64,000 bases of DNA from Spirosoma pollinicola (lineage in GTDB: Bacteria > Bacteroidota > Bacteroidia > Cytophagales > Spirosomataceae): NCBI RefSeq assembly GCF_002831565.1, contig NZ_CP025096.1, forward strand, positions 7,431,014-7,495,013. Direction: 5' to 3'. The position numbers were made by a program, and so were the translations under genes. The notes under the pieces were generated by a model that worked only from the letters and a program-made list of their open reading frames with translations, was not told the origin of the DNA and did no database searches. The number at the start of each line of letters is the position of its first letter. Positions within the stretch are counted from its first letter, which is position 1. This document shows, one piece after another, positions 26,240-33,203 of the stretch.

Positions 26240-27283
26240 ATGTTATGTGACATTAACTGTAAAAGGGTATATTATTTAGCGATAATTATCATTAGAAAAC
26301 GTCAAATTTTGGTCCCTACTTATAAAACTCTGCTGATTCTATTCTTCCCCTTTTTTCTATGCCATGCACAGAGTAAAGACAGTACCTACCAGGCTAAAAT
26401 AGGGGCTACTGGTGTACGCATGATCACCGTAGATGGTAAGTACAAAGTCTGGACTCAGAAAATTGGGAACGGAGCCATCAAACTCCTTTTACTGCATGGA
26501 GGCCCAGCCAACACGCATGAATACTTTGAGAATTTTGTCTATTACCTACCCAACGCAGGTATAGAACTGTATTTTTATGACCAGTTAGGTTCTTACTACT
26601 CCGATCAACCAAAGGATAGTACAATCTGGAATCTGGATCGATTTGTGAACGAGGTGGAGCAGGTTCGGCTAGGCTTACAACTCGATTCAATCTATATTCT
26701 TGGCCATTCATGGGGGGCCATGCTGGGGCTTGAATATGCGGCTAAGTATGGTCAACATTTGAAAGGGTTGATTGTCTCTAACATGAGCTATTCGACCTTA
26801 AACTCGTACAATCAACGGGTAAAGTTGTATCAGGGTATTGCCAAACGAGTGCCTAATGGGTTAGTTCTGTTGGATGCCTGGTATCGTGGGCAACCCATCA
26901 GTGATTCACTGAAGCTTCAGCAAATACGGGACAAATTTCAATCCACTTATGTGATTAGGAAGATTCCAATACCCGATGCCTTGAAGAGAAACTTTGCGCA
27001 CACAAATCGGGCCGATAGTAAGTACACGAAACCAGCTCAATGGGATTTTTTAAGCCGGTTGCCTAGTGTAAAAGTGACTACTTTACTGCTAGGGTCAAAG
27101 CATGACTTTATTCCGATTGAGGATTACCAAAAGATGCACAATCTAATGCCAAAAAGTGAAGTATATATCTGTCCCAATGGCTCTCATATGGCGATGTGGG
27201 ACGATCCAGAACACTATTTCGCAGCTCTCCGCACATTCTTGACAGATGTACAGTCTAAGCCGCTAATTGGGACCAAAAACTAG
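26240..27283 (+). CDS. Secreted proline iminopeptidase-like alpha/beta hydrolase
   Basis: Proline iminopeptidase-type alpha/beta hydrolase. The oxyanion HGGP motif lies near 86-89 and the nucleophile Ser157 in LGHSWGAMLG. Late acid and histidine candidates are in SKHDFIPIEDY and CPNGSHMAMWDDP. The first ATG at 26240 is used here. A TTG at 26309 would give a cleaner signal peptide (VPTYKTLLILFFPFFLCHAQ) and may be the real start. Members release N-terminal proline or act on other small amides and esters. It is third in the run of secreted hydrolases and is separated from the S41 gene by 191 bases. Confidence 0.82.
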   Translation: MLCDINCKRVYYLAIIIIRKRQILVPTYKTLLILFFPFFLCHAQSKDSTYQAKIGATGVRMITVDGKYKVWTQKIGNGAIKLLLLHGGPANTHEYFENFVYYLPNAGIELYFYDQLGSYYSDQPKDSTIWNLDRFVNEVEQVRLGLQLDSIYILGHSWGAMLGLEYAAKYGQHLKGLIVSNMSYSTLNSYNQRVKLYQGIAKRVPNGLVLLDAWYRGQPISDSLKLQQIRDKFQSTYVIRKIPIPDALKRNFAHTNRADSKYTKPAQWDFLSRLPSVKVTTLLLGSKHDFIPIEDYQKMHNLMPKSEVYICPNGSHMAMWDDPEHYFAALRTFLTDVQSKPLIGTKN

Positions 27284-27314
27284 TTGTATAAGTAGCTACA
27301 TGTTAACCTGAGAG

Positions 27315-27354
27315 CGATCTACAGCGTTGGCGACATAACCAATACTGTAGATCG
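27315..27354. terminator. Hairpin between convergent genes
   Basis: CGATCTACAG (27315-27324) and CTGTAGATCG (27345-27354) are perfect 10-base arms with a 20-base loop that holds a further TTGG/CCAA pairing. It lies between two converging genes, so it is a candidate bidirectional terminator, although a long T-run is lacking. Confidence 0.5.
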
Positions 27355-27360
27355 GTCTCA

Positions 27361-27777
27361 CTACTTTCTGACTGGACTAGCCGGAAGTGCTCCTGTTGCT
27401 GAGTAACGCAAATTCATTTTGTAATCTTCACCCGGCATTCTGATCAGGTGCTTTTCGTTCACAGCCAATGTTTTCACTACTACTGTTGAATAAGCACTAG
27501 CGCCTGTCTCCTTGTCTCGAACAAAGACAATATATTCAGCTTCTTGAGTTGGTACTAGCAAGACTTCCGATGCATTATTTGGCGGCACGGCACCTGGTGT
27601 GGTTAGACCCCAGGCGTAACTGTACTTGCCAGATCCACCAATCGCTTTAGCCTGAATAAGTTGCTTGCCCGTAGCAGCATCACCACTGACCTCGGTAGTA
27701 ACCTTAACTTGAGCCAGTAGAGTAGTCGAGCTGATCAAACCCATCAGAACTAGAAGGGTACGCATTGAGTGTTTCAT
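27361..27777 (-). CDS. Small secreted protein with a SprB/PKD-like repeat
   Basis: The 138-residue protein has a signal peptide ending near TLLAQ (residue 22). One beta-sandwich-like repeat follows, with GGSGKYSYAW resembling the 'GGxxPYxYxW' core of SprB/PKD-type surface repeats, then EAEYIVFVRDKETGASAYST. The short C-terminal tail has no sorting domain. It is probably exported, possibly at the cell surface. No partner gene is evident. Confidence 0.65.
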   Translation of the reverse strand: MKHSMRTLLVLMGLISSTTLLAQVKVTTEVSGDAATGKQLIQAKAIGGSGKYSYAWGLTTPGAVPPNNASEVLLVPTQEAEYIVFVRDKETGASAYSTVVVKTLAVNEKHLIRMPGEDYKMNLRYSATGALPASPVRK

Positions 27778-27948
27778 TTTGTAACGAGTTTGGAGAAGTA
27801 AAGCTGTAAAAGGGAAATTCTTCTGTTATATAATCAACGTGGCTGTTACAAAAGTCTGAACCGGGTCAAACAGACACCAACTCTATGTAAATTAATACAA
27901 GTTGTAAGACAACCGAAGGCCGAAGCTGTTATGATTAATCTAGGGAAT

Positions 27949-28069
27949 CGGTATGTCTTAAAACGCCCCAATTAAGAAGCAGACCTCTGAAACCCTATTT
28001 GTCTCGCGTAGGAGCGTTTCAAGAGACCCTAATTTTTTAATAACTGTCAACTCCATTTAGTAGCATACG
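27949..28069. mobile_element. MITE-like repeat, copy 1 (left end decayed)
   Basis: The core has ACGCCCC...AATTAAGAAGCAGAC...GTCTCG..AGGAGCGTTT and a complete right terminal repeat ending AACTGTCAACTCC...AGTAGCATACG at 28069. The left terminal repeat is barely recognisable. It occupies part of the 530-base gap upstream of msrA; no gene was seen in the rest of that gap. Confidence 0.7.
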
Positions 28070-28307
28070 CTGGCTATTCGGGGTGCTGCCAAGGTAAGTT
28101 TATAGTAGGAAAAATAAAGACATTTTGCTAATCTGGCATGTTATAATCAAATTTCTAACCACGGTAACCTCAGGGAAGAATCGGCACAAGGCGGATTAGG
28201 CTACCGTATTTAACTTAGAATCAATTGACCTAGTTAAGGAAAGCGTTTGGTAATTTCTTTTCTGTTATTATTGAGATGAGCTACGTTCAACGTGAAAATC
28301 AAAGCGT

Positions 28308-28799
28308 ATGGAAAGTTATAAGAAAGCGTACATAGCCGGTGGGTGTTTCTGGGGAATGGAAGATTTATTTAGAGTACAACCCGGAGTAACCGATACGGAG
28401 GTAGGTTATATTGGTGGCGAAAATGAAAAGCCAACTTACCGAAATCATCCCGGCCATGCCGAAGGAATTGAATTGACGTATGACCCTGCAAAAACGAGTT
28501 TTAGGGAAATTCTCGACTATTTTTACAGGGTTCATGATCCATCAACAATGAATAGACAGCGAAACGACCGCGGCTTGAGTTACCGATCCGCGATTTTCAT
28601 CCAGGATGAAGAAGAAAGAAAGGTGGCCGAAGAGGTAATTCAGCTCGTTAATGATTCCAAAAGATGGAGTGGTAAAGTAGTAACCACATTAGAATCATTC
28701 AGCAAATTCTGGCCCGCTGAACCTGAACATCAGGATTATCTGCTCAGGAACCCCAACGGATACACCTGCCATTTCGAGCGATTCGGGACATTTTTATGA
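28308..28799 (+). CDS. msrA: Peptide methionine-(S)-S-oxide reductase
   Basis: MsrA reduces methionine-S-sulfoxide in oxidised proteins and peptides. The catalytic motif GGCFWGMED has its nucleophilic cysteine at residue 13. Family-typical GYIGGENEKPTYRNHPGHAE, then FYRVHDPSTMNRQRNDRGLSYRSAIF, follow (the latter holding the methyl-pocket and recycling region). At 163 residues it is a normal single-domain MsrA, and without a signal peptide it should be cytoplasmic. It stands alone, with a long gap upstream containing a repeat copy. Oxidative-stress cargo elsewhere in the window (DyP peroxidase, flavin reductase) fits a common theme, weakly. Confidence 0.95.
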   Translation: MESYKKAYIAGGCFWGMEDLFRVQPGVTDTEVGYIGGENEKPTYRNHPGHAEGIELTYDPAKTSFREILDYFYRVHDPSTMNRQRNDRGLSYRSAIFIQDEEERKVAEEVIQLVNDSKRWSGKVVTTLESFSKFWPAEPEHQDYLLRNPNGYTCHFERFGTFL

Positions 28800-28912
28800 A
28801 TTAACCGCGTGGCAATAATCATGCGGAAGTAGCGATGAAAGCGCACTACTCGATCTGCTTTCATACACGACAAAAGTGTCACCGGTAGCTGCTCATCTAA
28901 TGGTCAAATGGC

Positions 28913-29212
28913 GTGGTTAATCCTCTTTCGTTACTGGCACTAATCTCCATTTTCGCCCTTGGGGCTACCATGGTGTGGTTCGCAGGTATTCATCTGGCCA
29001 AAACGACCGACATTCTGTCCCGTCGGTTTAAACTCGGCGAAGCTCTTGGGGGCATCATTGTGCTGGCCGTGGTCACCAATTTACCCGAGATTGCTATCAC
29101 AATCAGTGCAGAAACAGGCCACCGGCTGGGATTCAGCAATCTGAGCCATTTCGGCCGGTTGTTCGAAAAACACTACGGTGCTGAGCAAAAACGGTTCGCA
29201 ACAGACAGGTGA
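28913..29212 (+). pseudogene. Chimeric relic: Na+/Ca2+ exchanger start joined to an AraC tail
   Basis: From a GTG start, the first about 65 residues match the N-terminus of a CaCA (sodium:calcium exchanger) membrane protein: LIS..ALGATMVWFAGIHLAKTTD, then FKLGEALGGIIVLAVVTNLPEIAITISA. The frame then switches without a stop into an AraC-type C-terminal helix-turn-helix, LGFSNLSHFGRLFEKHYG, which ends the frame. Exchangers of this type need about ten helices and AraC regulators need two HTHs, so neither half should work. A deletion fused two genes near 29110. A MITE-like copy starts three bases after the stop. Confidence 0.7.
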
Positions 29213-29214
29213 AT

Positions 29215-29360
29215 CGTATGCTACGAATAGTAGTTGACAGTTAATAAAAACAAGCCGTCTCTTGAAATACCCAAATTATGAAGCATATTCATGTAAGCTT
29301 TATTCGTCTAAGATAGGAGCGTTTTTGTGCGACGCATATTTTTGAATACCTGTCAAGTGG
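29215..29360. mobile_element. MITE-like repeat, copy 2 (right end altered)
   Basis: The left terminal repeat CGTATGCTAC...GTTGACAGTTAATAAAA begins at 29215. The core (GAAATACCC..ATTATGAAGCAT, TCGTCTAAGATAGGAGCGTTTT) is present. The right terminal repeat is lost within TTTTTGAATACCTGTCAA, where it merges with a long hairpin at 29345-29409. The rest of the 395-base gap to the next gene shows no coding sequence. Confidence 0.65.
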
Positions 29361-29409
29361 TCCCGTACCGCGGGGCCGTCCGTAGGTGCGACCCCACTTG
29401 ACAGGTATT
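29345..29409. repeat. Long hairpin with 16-base perfect arms
   Basis: AATACCTGTCAAGTGG (29345-29360) pairs perfectly with CCACTTGACAGGTATT (29394-29409) around a 33-base GC-rich loop that itself contains GGGG/CCCC pairing. It joins the right end of a MITE-like copy and is followed by GAGACAAGCCGTC, another piece of the same family, so it may be a junction of two elements or a separate small element. Confidence 0.6.
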
Positions 29410-29607
29410 GAGACAAGCCGTCCAGTTAAACGCCCGCTGATGACTGGTCAGTTGATAAGCCTGGAGTAGGAAATCGTTTTGGCTATTGTCCCCCTCAAAA
29501 ACGAAACCCACCTATAGGTATCCACTTATTAACTACCTCAAAGAGCTTACCATCTTGGGAATTGTTACGTTTACGCAAACTTATATTGCTCGACGATTCG
29601 TGCTCCA

Positions 29608-30192
29608 ATGAAAGCTACCCTCACTTACCTCGTCCTACTACTATCCGTTGCCTGTTCATCACCCAACCAGGGAAGGGCAACCCAAAGCCCTAATTCTAGC
29701 AAAGCAGATTCAGCATCAGTCGCTAAAGCCAAGTCCTCGCCTGCTACAGAACCCCTGAAGATTCCGCTATTCAATGATGTGGCCAGGACCCAAAAAAAAC
29801 TTGCTACAATTAGCAGGGGGGGCATAAGAAACTGGCATTACGATGGGTTAGGCTGGTCGGCTTCAAGTCTTTACGAGTTTGGTTCCCCTGGCATTGGCCA
29901 GCTAAGCAATAACCTCACATTGTATCTTGAATCGTCGAGGCAAAATGAGGTGCAGACCCTGAAAGTAAAGGTTAGTATACCAAATATGAACCAAAAATCG
30001 AGAGCCCTTACCCAGTATGCATCAACGGTAGAGAAGGCATTCAAGGCTATAGGAGAACCCATACCGGATGACCTGACGACTGCGTTAAGGCGGGGCAAAC
30101 CCTATGCAAAAGAGACGCCAACGATGTCAATCGAGAATAGGCTCGAAGAGGGCCAGTACAATTCGTGGGTATTGATTGTTTCTTCGTATTAA
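29608..30192 (+). CDS. Hypothetical lipoprotein
   Basis: The 194-residue protein has a lipoprotein signal (LVLLLSVACSS, lipid-attachment Cys near residue 16). A Ser/Ala/Lys-rich linker follows, and then a globular domain of about 140 residues containing SRGGIRNWHYDGLGWSAS. I do not recognise the domain. It is probably anchored in the inner or outer membrane facing the periplasm. It stands alone, between two repeat copies, with a methyltransferase gene converging from the right. Confidence 0.6.
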   Translation: MKATLTYLVLLLSVACSSPNQGRATQSPNSSKADSASVAKAKSSPATEPLKIPLFNDVARTQKKLATISRGGIRNWHYDGLGWSASSLYEFGSPGIGQLSNNLTLYLESSRQNEVQTLKVKVSIPNMNQKSRALTQYASTVEKAFKAIGEPIPDDLTTALRRGKPYAKETPTMSIENRLEEGQYNSWVLIVSSY

Positions 30193-30210
30193 CAGGCCCA
30201 TTCACGGGTC

Positions 30211-30262
30211 CGTATGCTACGGATAGCGTTGGACAAATATTAAAACCAGCGTTTGGCGAGAT
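30211..30262. mobile_element. MITE-like repeat, solo left end
   Basis: CGTATGCTACGGATAGCGTT followed by GGACA..TATTAAAACC matches only the left terminal repeat and first bases of the family. It is followed by GCGTTTGGCGAGAT, which resembles the right side of the core, so an internal deletion is likely. Confidence 0.5.
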
Positions 30263-30457
30263 AGTGTAAAGTAAGGGTAACAAACCAGCAACGACCCTTG
30301 CAAATCCGTTATCCTGTCTTCATACACACATGGACAAAACAGAGTCATTCCCTACAGGCCCGACTGTAGCTTGCTGCAACTTCTACCGTTTTGTTGCCTA
30401 TTCCCTAAGTGGGCAATGCTGAACTACCGACCTGGACAGTCAACTCTCTTATTCTTG

Positions 30458-31090
30458 TTAGAAGGGAGCCACAAAATGTTTGACCAGAGTGCCTTTGCGG
30501 CATTTGATTAAATAGAAGGGGTACTGTTCGTTGATCCGTATCGATTCAAATAGCCCCACTTCGCCGAACTCCTCACCAATGGATTCATCGTCGTAGAAGA
30601 ACATCTTTATGCCCTCAAAGACTTCGTAGTAATCTTTACTAATGAACCGACCTTGGCCGTAGGTAGGCGCTTCCTTGGAGATGGCTGCAAATACCATATA
30701 ACCCCCCTTGGCCAGTTGGTTATAACAGTCTCGGATGAGTTTTGCTCGTTCGTCATTGCCTAGTAAATGAATTAAGCCGTAACAGAAAACCCCATCATAC
30801 ACCACCGTATCGAAAGGCATATCCGTCACCGAACCTTGATGAATTCTCATCTTGGTTCCATAATGCTTTCGGCCTATTTCAATCGCCGTCGGTGAGATTT
30901 CGATACCGGTTACGGTCATACCGTTTTGTAGGAAAATCTGTGCGTTACGACCGTAGCCAATGCCGGGTACCAAGATGCTTTTTAGGGCTTTCTCTAAAAA
31001 AAAATCGTTTGTCAACACCGCTGAGTGGGCCGGTTCAAAGCCCCACATGGCTTGCTTTTGTTTAAAGTTAACTTCCCAGATTTCGGCCAT
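30458..31090 (-). CDS. Class I SAM-dependent methyltransferase
   Basis: The 210-residue methyltransferase has motif I as ILVPGIGYGRNAQIFL (about 39-54), the acidic strand-2 residue in VTGIEISPTAI, and motif IV region YDGVFCYGLIHLLGN. The family resembles the tellurite-resistance TehB/thiopurine-like group of small-molecule methyltransferases, but the substrate cannot be called. The start follows the next upstream gene immediately (stop and start adjacent at 31090/31091), so it is co-transcribed with the small HMA-like protein gene and perhaps with the flavin reductase before it. Confidence 0.83.
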   Translation of the reverse strand: MAEIWEVNFKQKQAMWGFEPAHSAVLTNDFFLEKALKSILVPGIGYGRNAQIFLQNGMTVTGIEISPTAIEIGRKHYGTKMRIHQGSVTDMPFDTVVYDGVFCYGLIHLLGNDERAKLIRDCYNQLAKGGYMVFAAISKEAPTYGQGRFISKDYYEVFEGIKMFFYDDESIGEEFGEVGLFESIRINEQYPFYLIKCRKGTLVKHFVAPF

Positions 31091-31342
31091 TTAGTTACAA
31101 ATTTTATCCTCTAGTATTTCGCACCGGTAACCCAGTCGGTTTACGGCTTCTAGGATGCTTTGAGCATCAATAGCCTTCCCTTCGGCTCGCAGGACAGTAT
31201 GACGACAAGGAAAATGGGTTCCCTGTTTGGAGTCGTCTAAATCCAAATTGAACCTCAAGTCGGCAAAGTTGGCCTTAAGCAGGCTTGTCGTTCGCTTTAC
31301 CTGCTTGGCTTCGTCAATATTGGTTATAAATACCTCTACCAT
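31091..31342 (-). CDS. Small HMA-like protein
   Basis: The 83-residue protein has the beta-alpha-beta layout of heavy-metal-associated domains: a first strand VEVFITNI, a central strand, and C-terminal RLGYRCEIL. It lacks the usual CxxC metal site; single cysteines occur in HFPCRHT, RCEIL and at the C-terminus. In Bacteroidota such proteins sit near metal or redox genes. It directly precedes and abuts the methyltransferase gene on the minus strand. Function unknown. Confidence 0.55.
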   Translation of the reverse strand: MVEVFITNIDEAKQVKRTTSLLKANFADLRFNLDLDDSKQGTHFPCRHTVLRAEGKAIDAQSILEAVNRLGYRCEILEDKICN

Positions 31343-31420
31343 ACATCTGCTGCTTCGTTTTAGCTTATAAGCTATATGGAGGCTACGACGGCTTCTATAT
31401 AGTCCTACTGATTTTTACGG

Positions 31421-32326
31421 TTAAAACTGCTCAGTAGCCAGTTCATTATTAACCATGACACCGGCTAGGTTCCCGCTGAACACAGCACTGGCGACGGTTC
31501 GCATCATATAACCTGAATCACCACAGGCAAACACACCCGACAGGGTGGTCTTTTGAAACCCATCCACTTTGATCTGGCCCTGTTCGGTCAGTTCACAGCC
31601 TAGTGAAGCCGGTATATCCGAGTGCTGCACAAAGGGGACACTGCCATACGCTACATCGAAAGCCAGCTTCTTGCCGTCCTCAAAAATGATTTGTCTGAGG
31701 TGGCCGTTTTGATGCTCGATTTCCGTAATCTTTGCGTCAATAACCTTGATTTCGTGATGCTTCAGTTTAGCCATCTGCTCGGGCTTGAAGTCGGCTTTGC
31801 CCGACGTCAAAATGGTGAGTTGAGGGGTCAGATTAGAGACTAGTGAGGCCAGGTGAAACGCCCGGTCTCCGTTGGCAATCATCGCCGTATTTTGGCCGCG
31901 ATATTCGTAGCCGTGGCAGTAAGGACAATGAATGACTGAAATTCCCCAGCAGGCCGCAAAGCCCTTGATGTCGGGCATGATGTCTTTCATACCCGATGCA
32001 AAGACGAGTTTCGTGGCCTGAAATGATGAATTGGACTGGGTTGTAATGACGAAACCGTTATCGATTTTCCTACCACTGATGGCTAGGTCATGGAGGAATT
32101 TCACCGTATTGTAGGCCAAGACTTGAGCCTTGGCTTTCTGGGTAATCACCCCCGGCTCTTGGCCATCTTGCGTGATGAAATTATGCGACTGGGGCGTCTG
32201 TCGGTTGCAGGGTAGTCCACTATCGATGATGAGCACATTCCGCAGTGAGCGGCCCAGGGCCATTGCTGTGGAAAGCCCAGCATAGCTTCCCCCGATAATG
32301 ATTACATCATAACTGGTATTAGTCAT
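31421..32326 (-). CDS. FAD/NAD(P)-dependent oxidoreductase, thioredoxin-reductase-like
   Basis: The 301-residue flavoprotein has an FAD Rossmann motif VIIIGGSYAG at 8-17, a redox pair Cys134-Pro-Tyr-Cys137 in HCPYCHGYEY, and a C-terminal FAD site SGVFACGDSGY. This is the layout of thioredoxin reductase-like proteins. ATG at 32326 is chosen because a longer open frame upstream adds 28 residues without similarity and runs into the regulatory palindrome region. It is divergent from a Fur-family regulator gene with a perfect palindrome between them. Co-regulation with the HMA-like and methyltransferase genes downstream is likely. The electron acceptor is unknown. Confidence 0.88.
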   Translation of the reverse strand: MTNTSYDVIIIGGSYAGLSTAMALGRSLRNVLIIDSGLPCNRQTPQSHNFITQDGQEPGVITQKAKAQVLAYNTVKFLHDLAISGRKIDNGFVITTQSNSSFQATKLVFASGMKDIMPDIKGFAACWGISVIHCPYCHGYEYRGQNTAMIANGDRAFHLASLVSNLTPQLTILTSGKADFKPEQMAKLKHHEIKVIDAKITEIEHQNGHLRQIIFEDGKKLAFDVAYGSVPFVQHSDIPASLGCELTEQGQIKVDGFQKTTLSGVFACGDSGYMMRTVASAVFSGNLAGVMVNNELATEQF

Positions 32327-32457
32327 ACGATCTACTCTAGTAAAGGTTGATAAGGGCCGTGATGCTGCCAATGCAGCGAGGGTGGCACTCCCCCTCTGAT
32401 GACTTCTCAACGGGTCAGTTTTGCCAAGACTTTTGACAAAAGTAGAAAGGATTTTTG

Positions 32458-32480
32458 TTAATGCAACAGTGTTGCATTAA
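32458..32480. promoter_or_regulatory. Perfect Fur/Zur-type palindrome
   Basis: TTAATGCAACA (32458-32468), a central G, and TGTTGCATTAA (32470-32480) form a perfect 23-base dyad. The TGCAACA/TGTTGCA core is of the kind bound by Fur-superfamily repressors. It lies 25 bases before the Fur-family ATG and 132 bases before the divergent flavin reductase ATG, so it can control both. Confidence 0.75.
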
Positions 32481-32504
32481 TTATTGCGATAGATTTGCAT
32501 TAGT

Positions 32505-32900
32505 ATGATCAGAAGACACACGCCCGCCAAAGAAGCGGTACTTGCGGTGCTTAGCTCGACGGCCAAGGCCATGAGCCAGGATGCGATTGAACGCAGGATC
32601 GGCATCGATGTTGACCGAGCTACCATCTATCGGGTGCTCAACCGGTTCTATGAAGATGGTATCGTGCACAAGATCGTGGCTGAGGATGGTAAACAGTATT
32701 TTGCCGTCTGCCAAAAATGTGAGGGCCCGAACGAGCCCCTTCCTCATTTTCATTTCCGCTGCACTCAGTGTGAAACCATCCAGTGCTTACCCATACCGGT
32801 TCAGTTCACCTTGGCCGAGGGTTACCAGGTAGACCATGTCAATTGTGTACTGACTGGCGTATGTAAGGATTGTCAAGAAGATGCATTTAATTTACACTAA
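32505..32900 (+). CDS. Fur-family metal- or redox-responsive regulator
   Basis: The 131-residue regulator has an N-terminal winged helix (AMSQDAIERRIGIDVDRATI, then YRVLNRFYEDGIV) and a C-terminal dimerisation domain. The domain has two cysteine pairs, Cys86-x2-Cys89 and Cys120-x2-Cys123, and the His-rich strand LPHFHFRC. The paired cysteines are the structural zinc site of Fur/Zur/PerR proteins. Its own promoter holds the 23-base palindrome, implying autoregulation and shared control of the divergent flavin reductase operon. Which metal it senses cannot be read from the sequence; Zur is as likely as Fur. Confidence 0.9.
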   Translation: MIRRHTPAKEAVLAVLSSTAKAMSQDAIERRIGIDVDRATIYRVLNRFYEDGIVHKIVAEDGKQYFAVCQKCEGPNEPLPHFHFRCTQCETIQCLPIPVQFTLAEGYQVDHVNCVLTGVCKDCQEDAFNLH

Positions 32901-32911
32901 GTCTCCTACAG

Positions 32912-33035
32912 TCTGTCCGTCTTCTAAAACGCCCTCATTAAAGATTCATACACATGAAATTACCTTAGTCTCAATTAGGAGCGAATTATGAAACAATGAT
33001 ATTTACTATCTGTCCAACGCCATCAGTAGCATACG
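32912..33035. mobile_element. MITE-like repeat, copy 3
   Basis: The core AAAACGCCCTCATTAAAGATTC...TAGTCTCAATTAGGAGCG is followed by a right terminal repeat, CTGTCCAACGCCATCAGTAGCATACG, ending at 33035. The left end is decayed. The remainder of the 303-base gap to the sensor kinase has no gene. Confidence 0.65.
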
Positions 33036-33203
33036 ATTGGTAATTCGGCTTGTTCGTAGGTAAGAAATAGAGGTACTTAGTTGGAACGATAGCTTCTTTC
33101 GGTACTACTATCGGCTGAGTTGTTACTATAGTCAATAGGTATTCTATTAATTGTTACTATATTTACCCATAGTAATAAGTAGCATCCGATAACCGATATC
33201 GAC

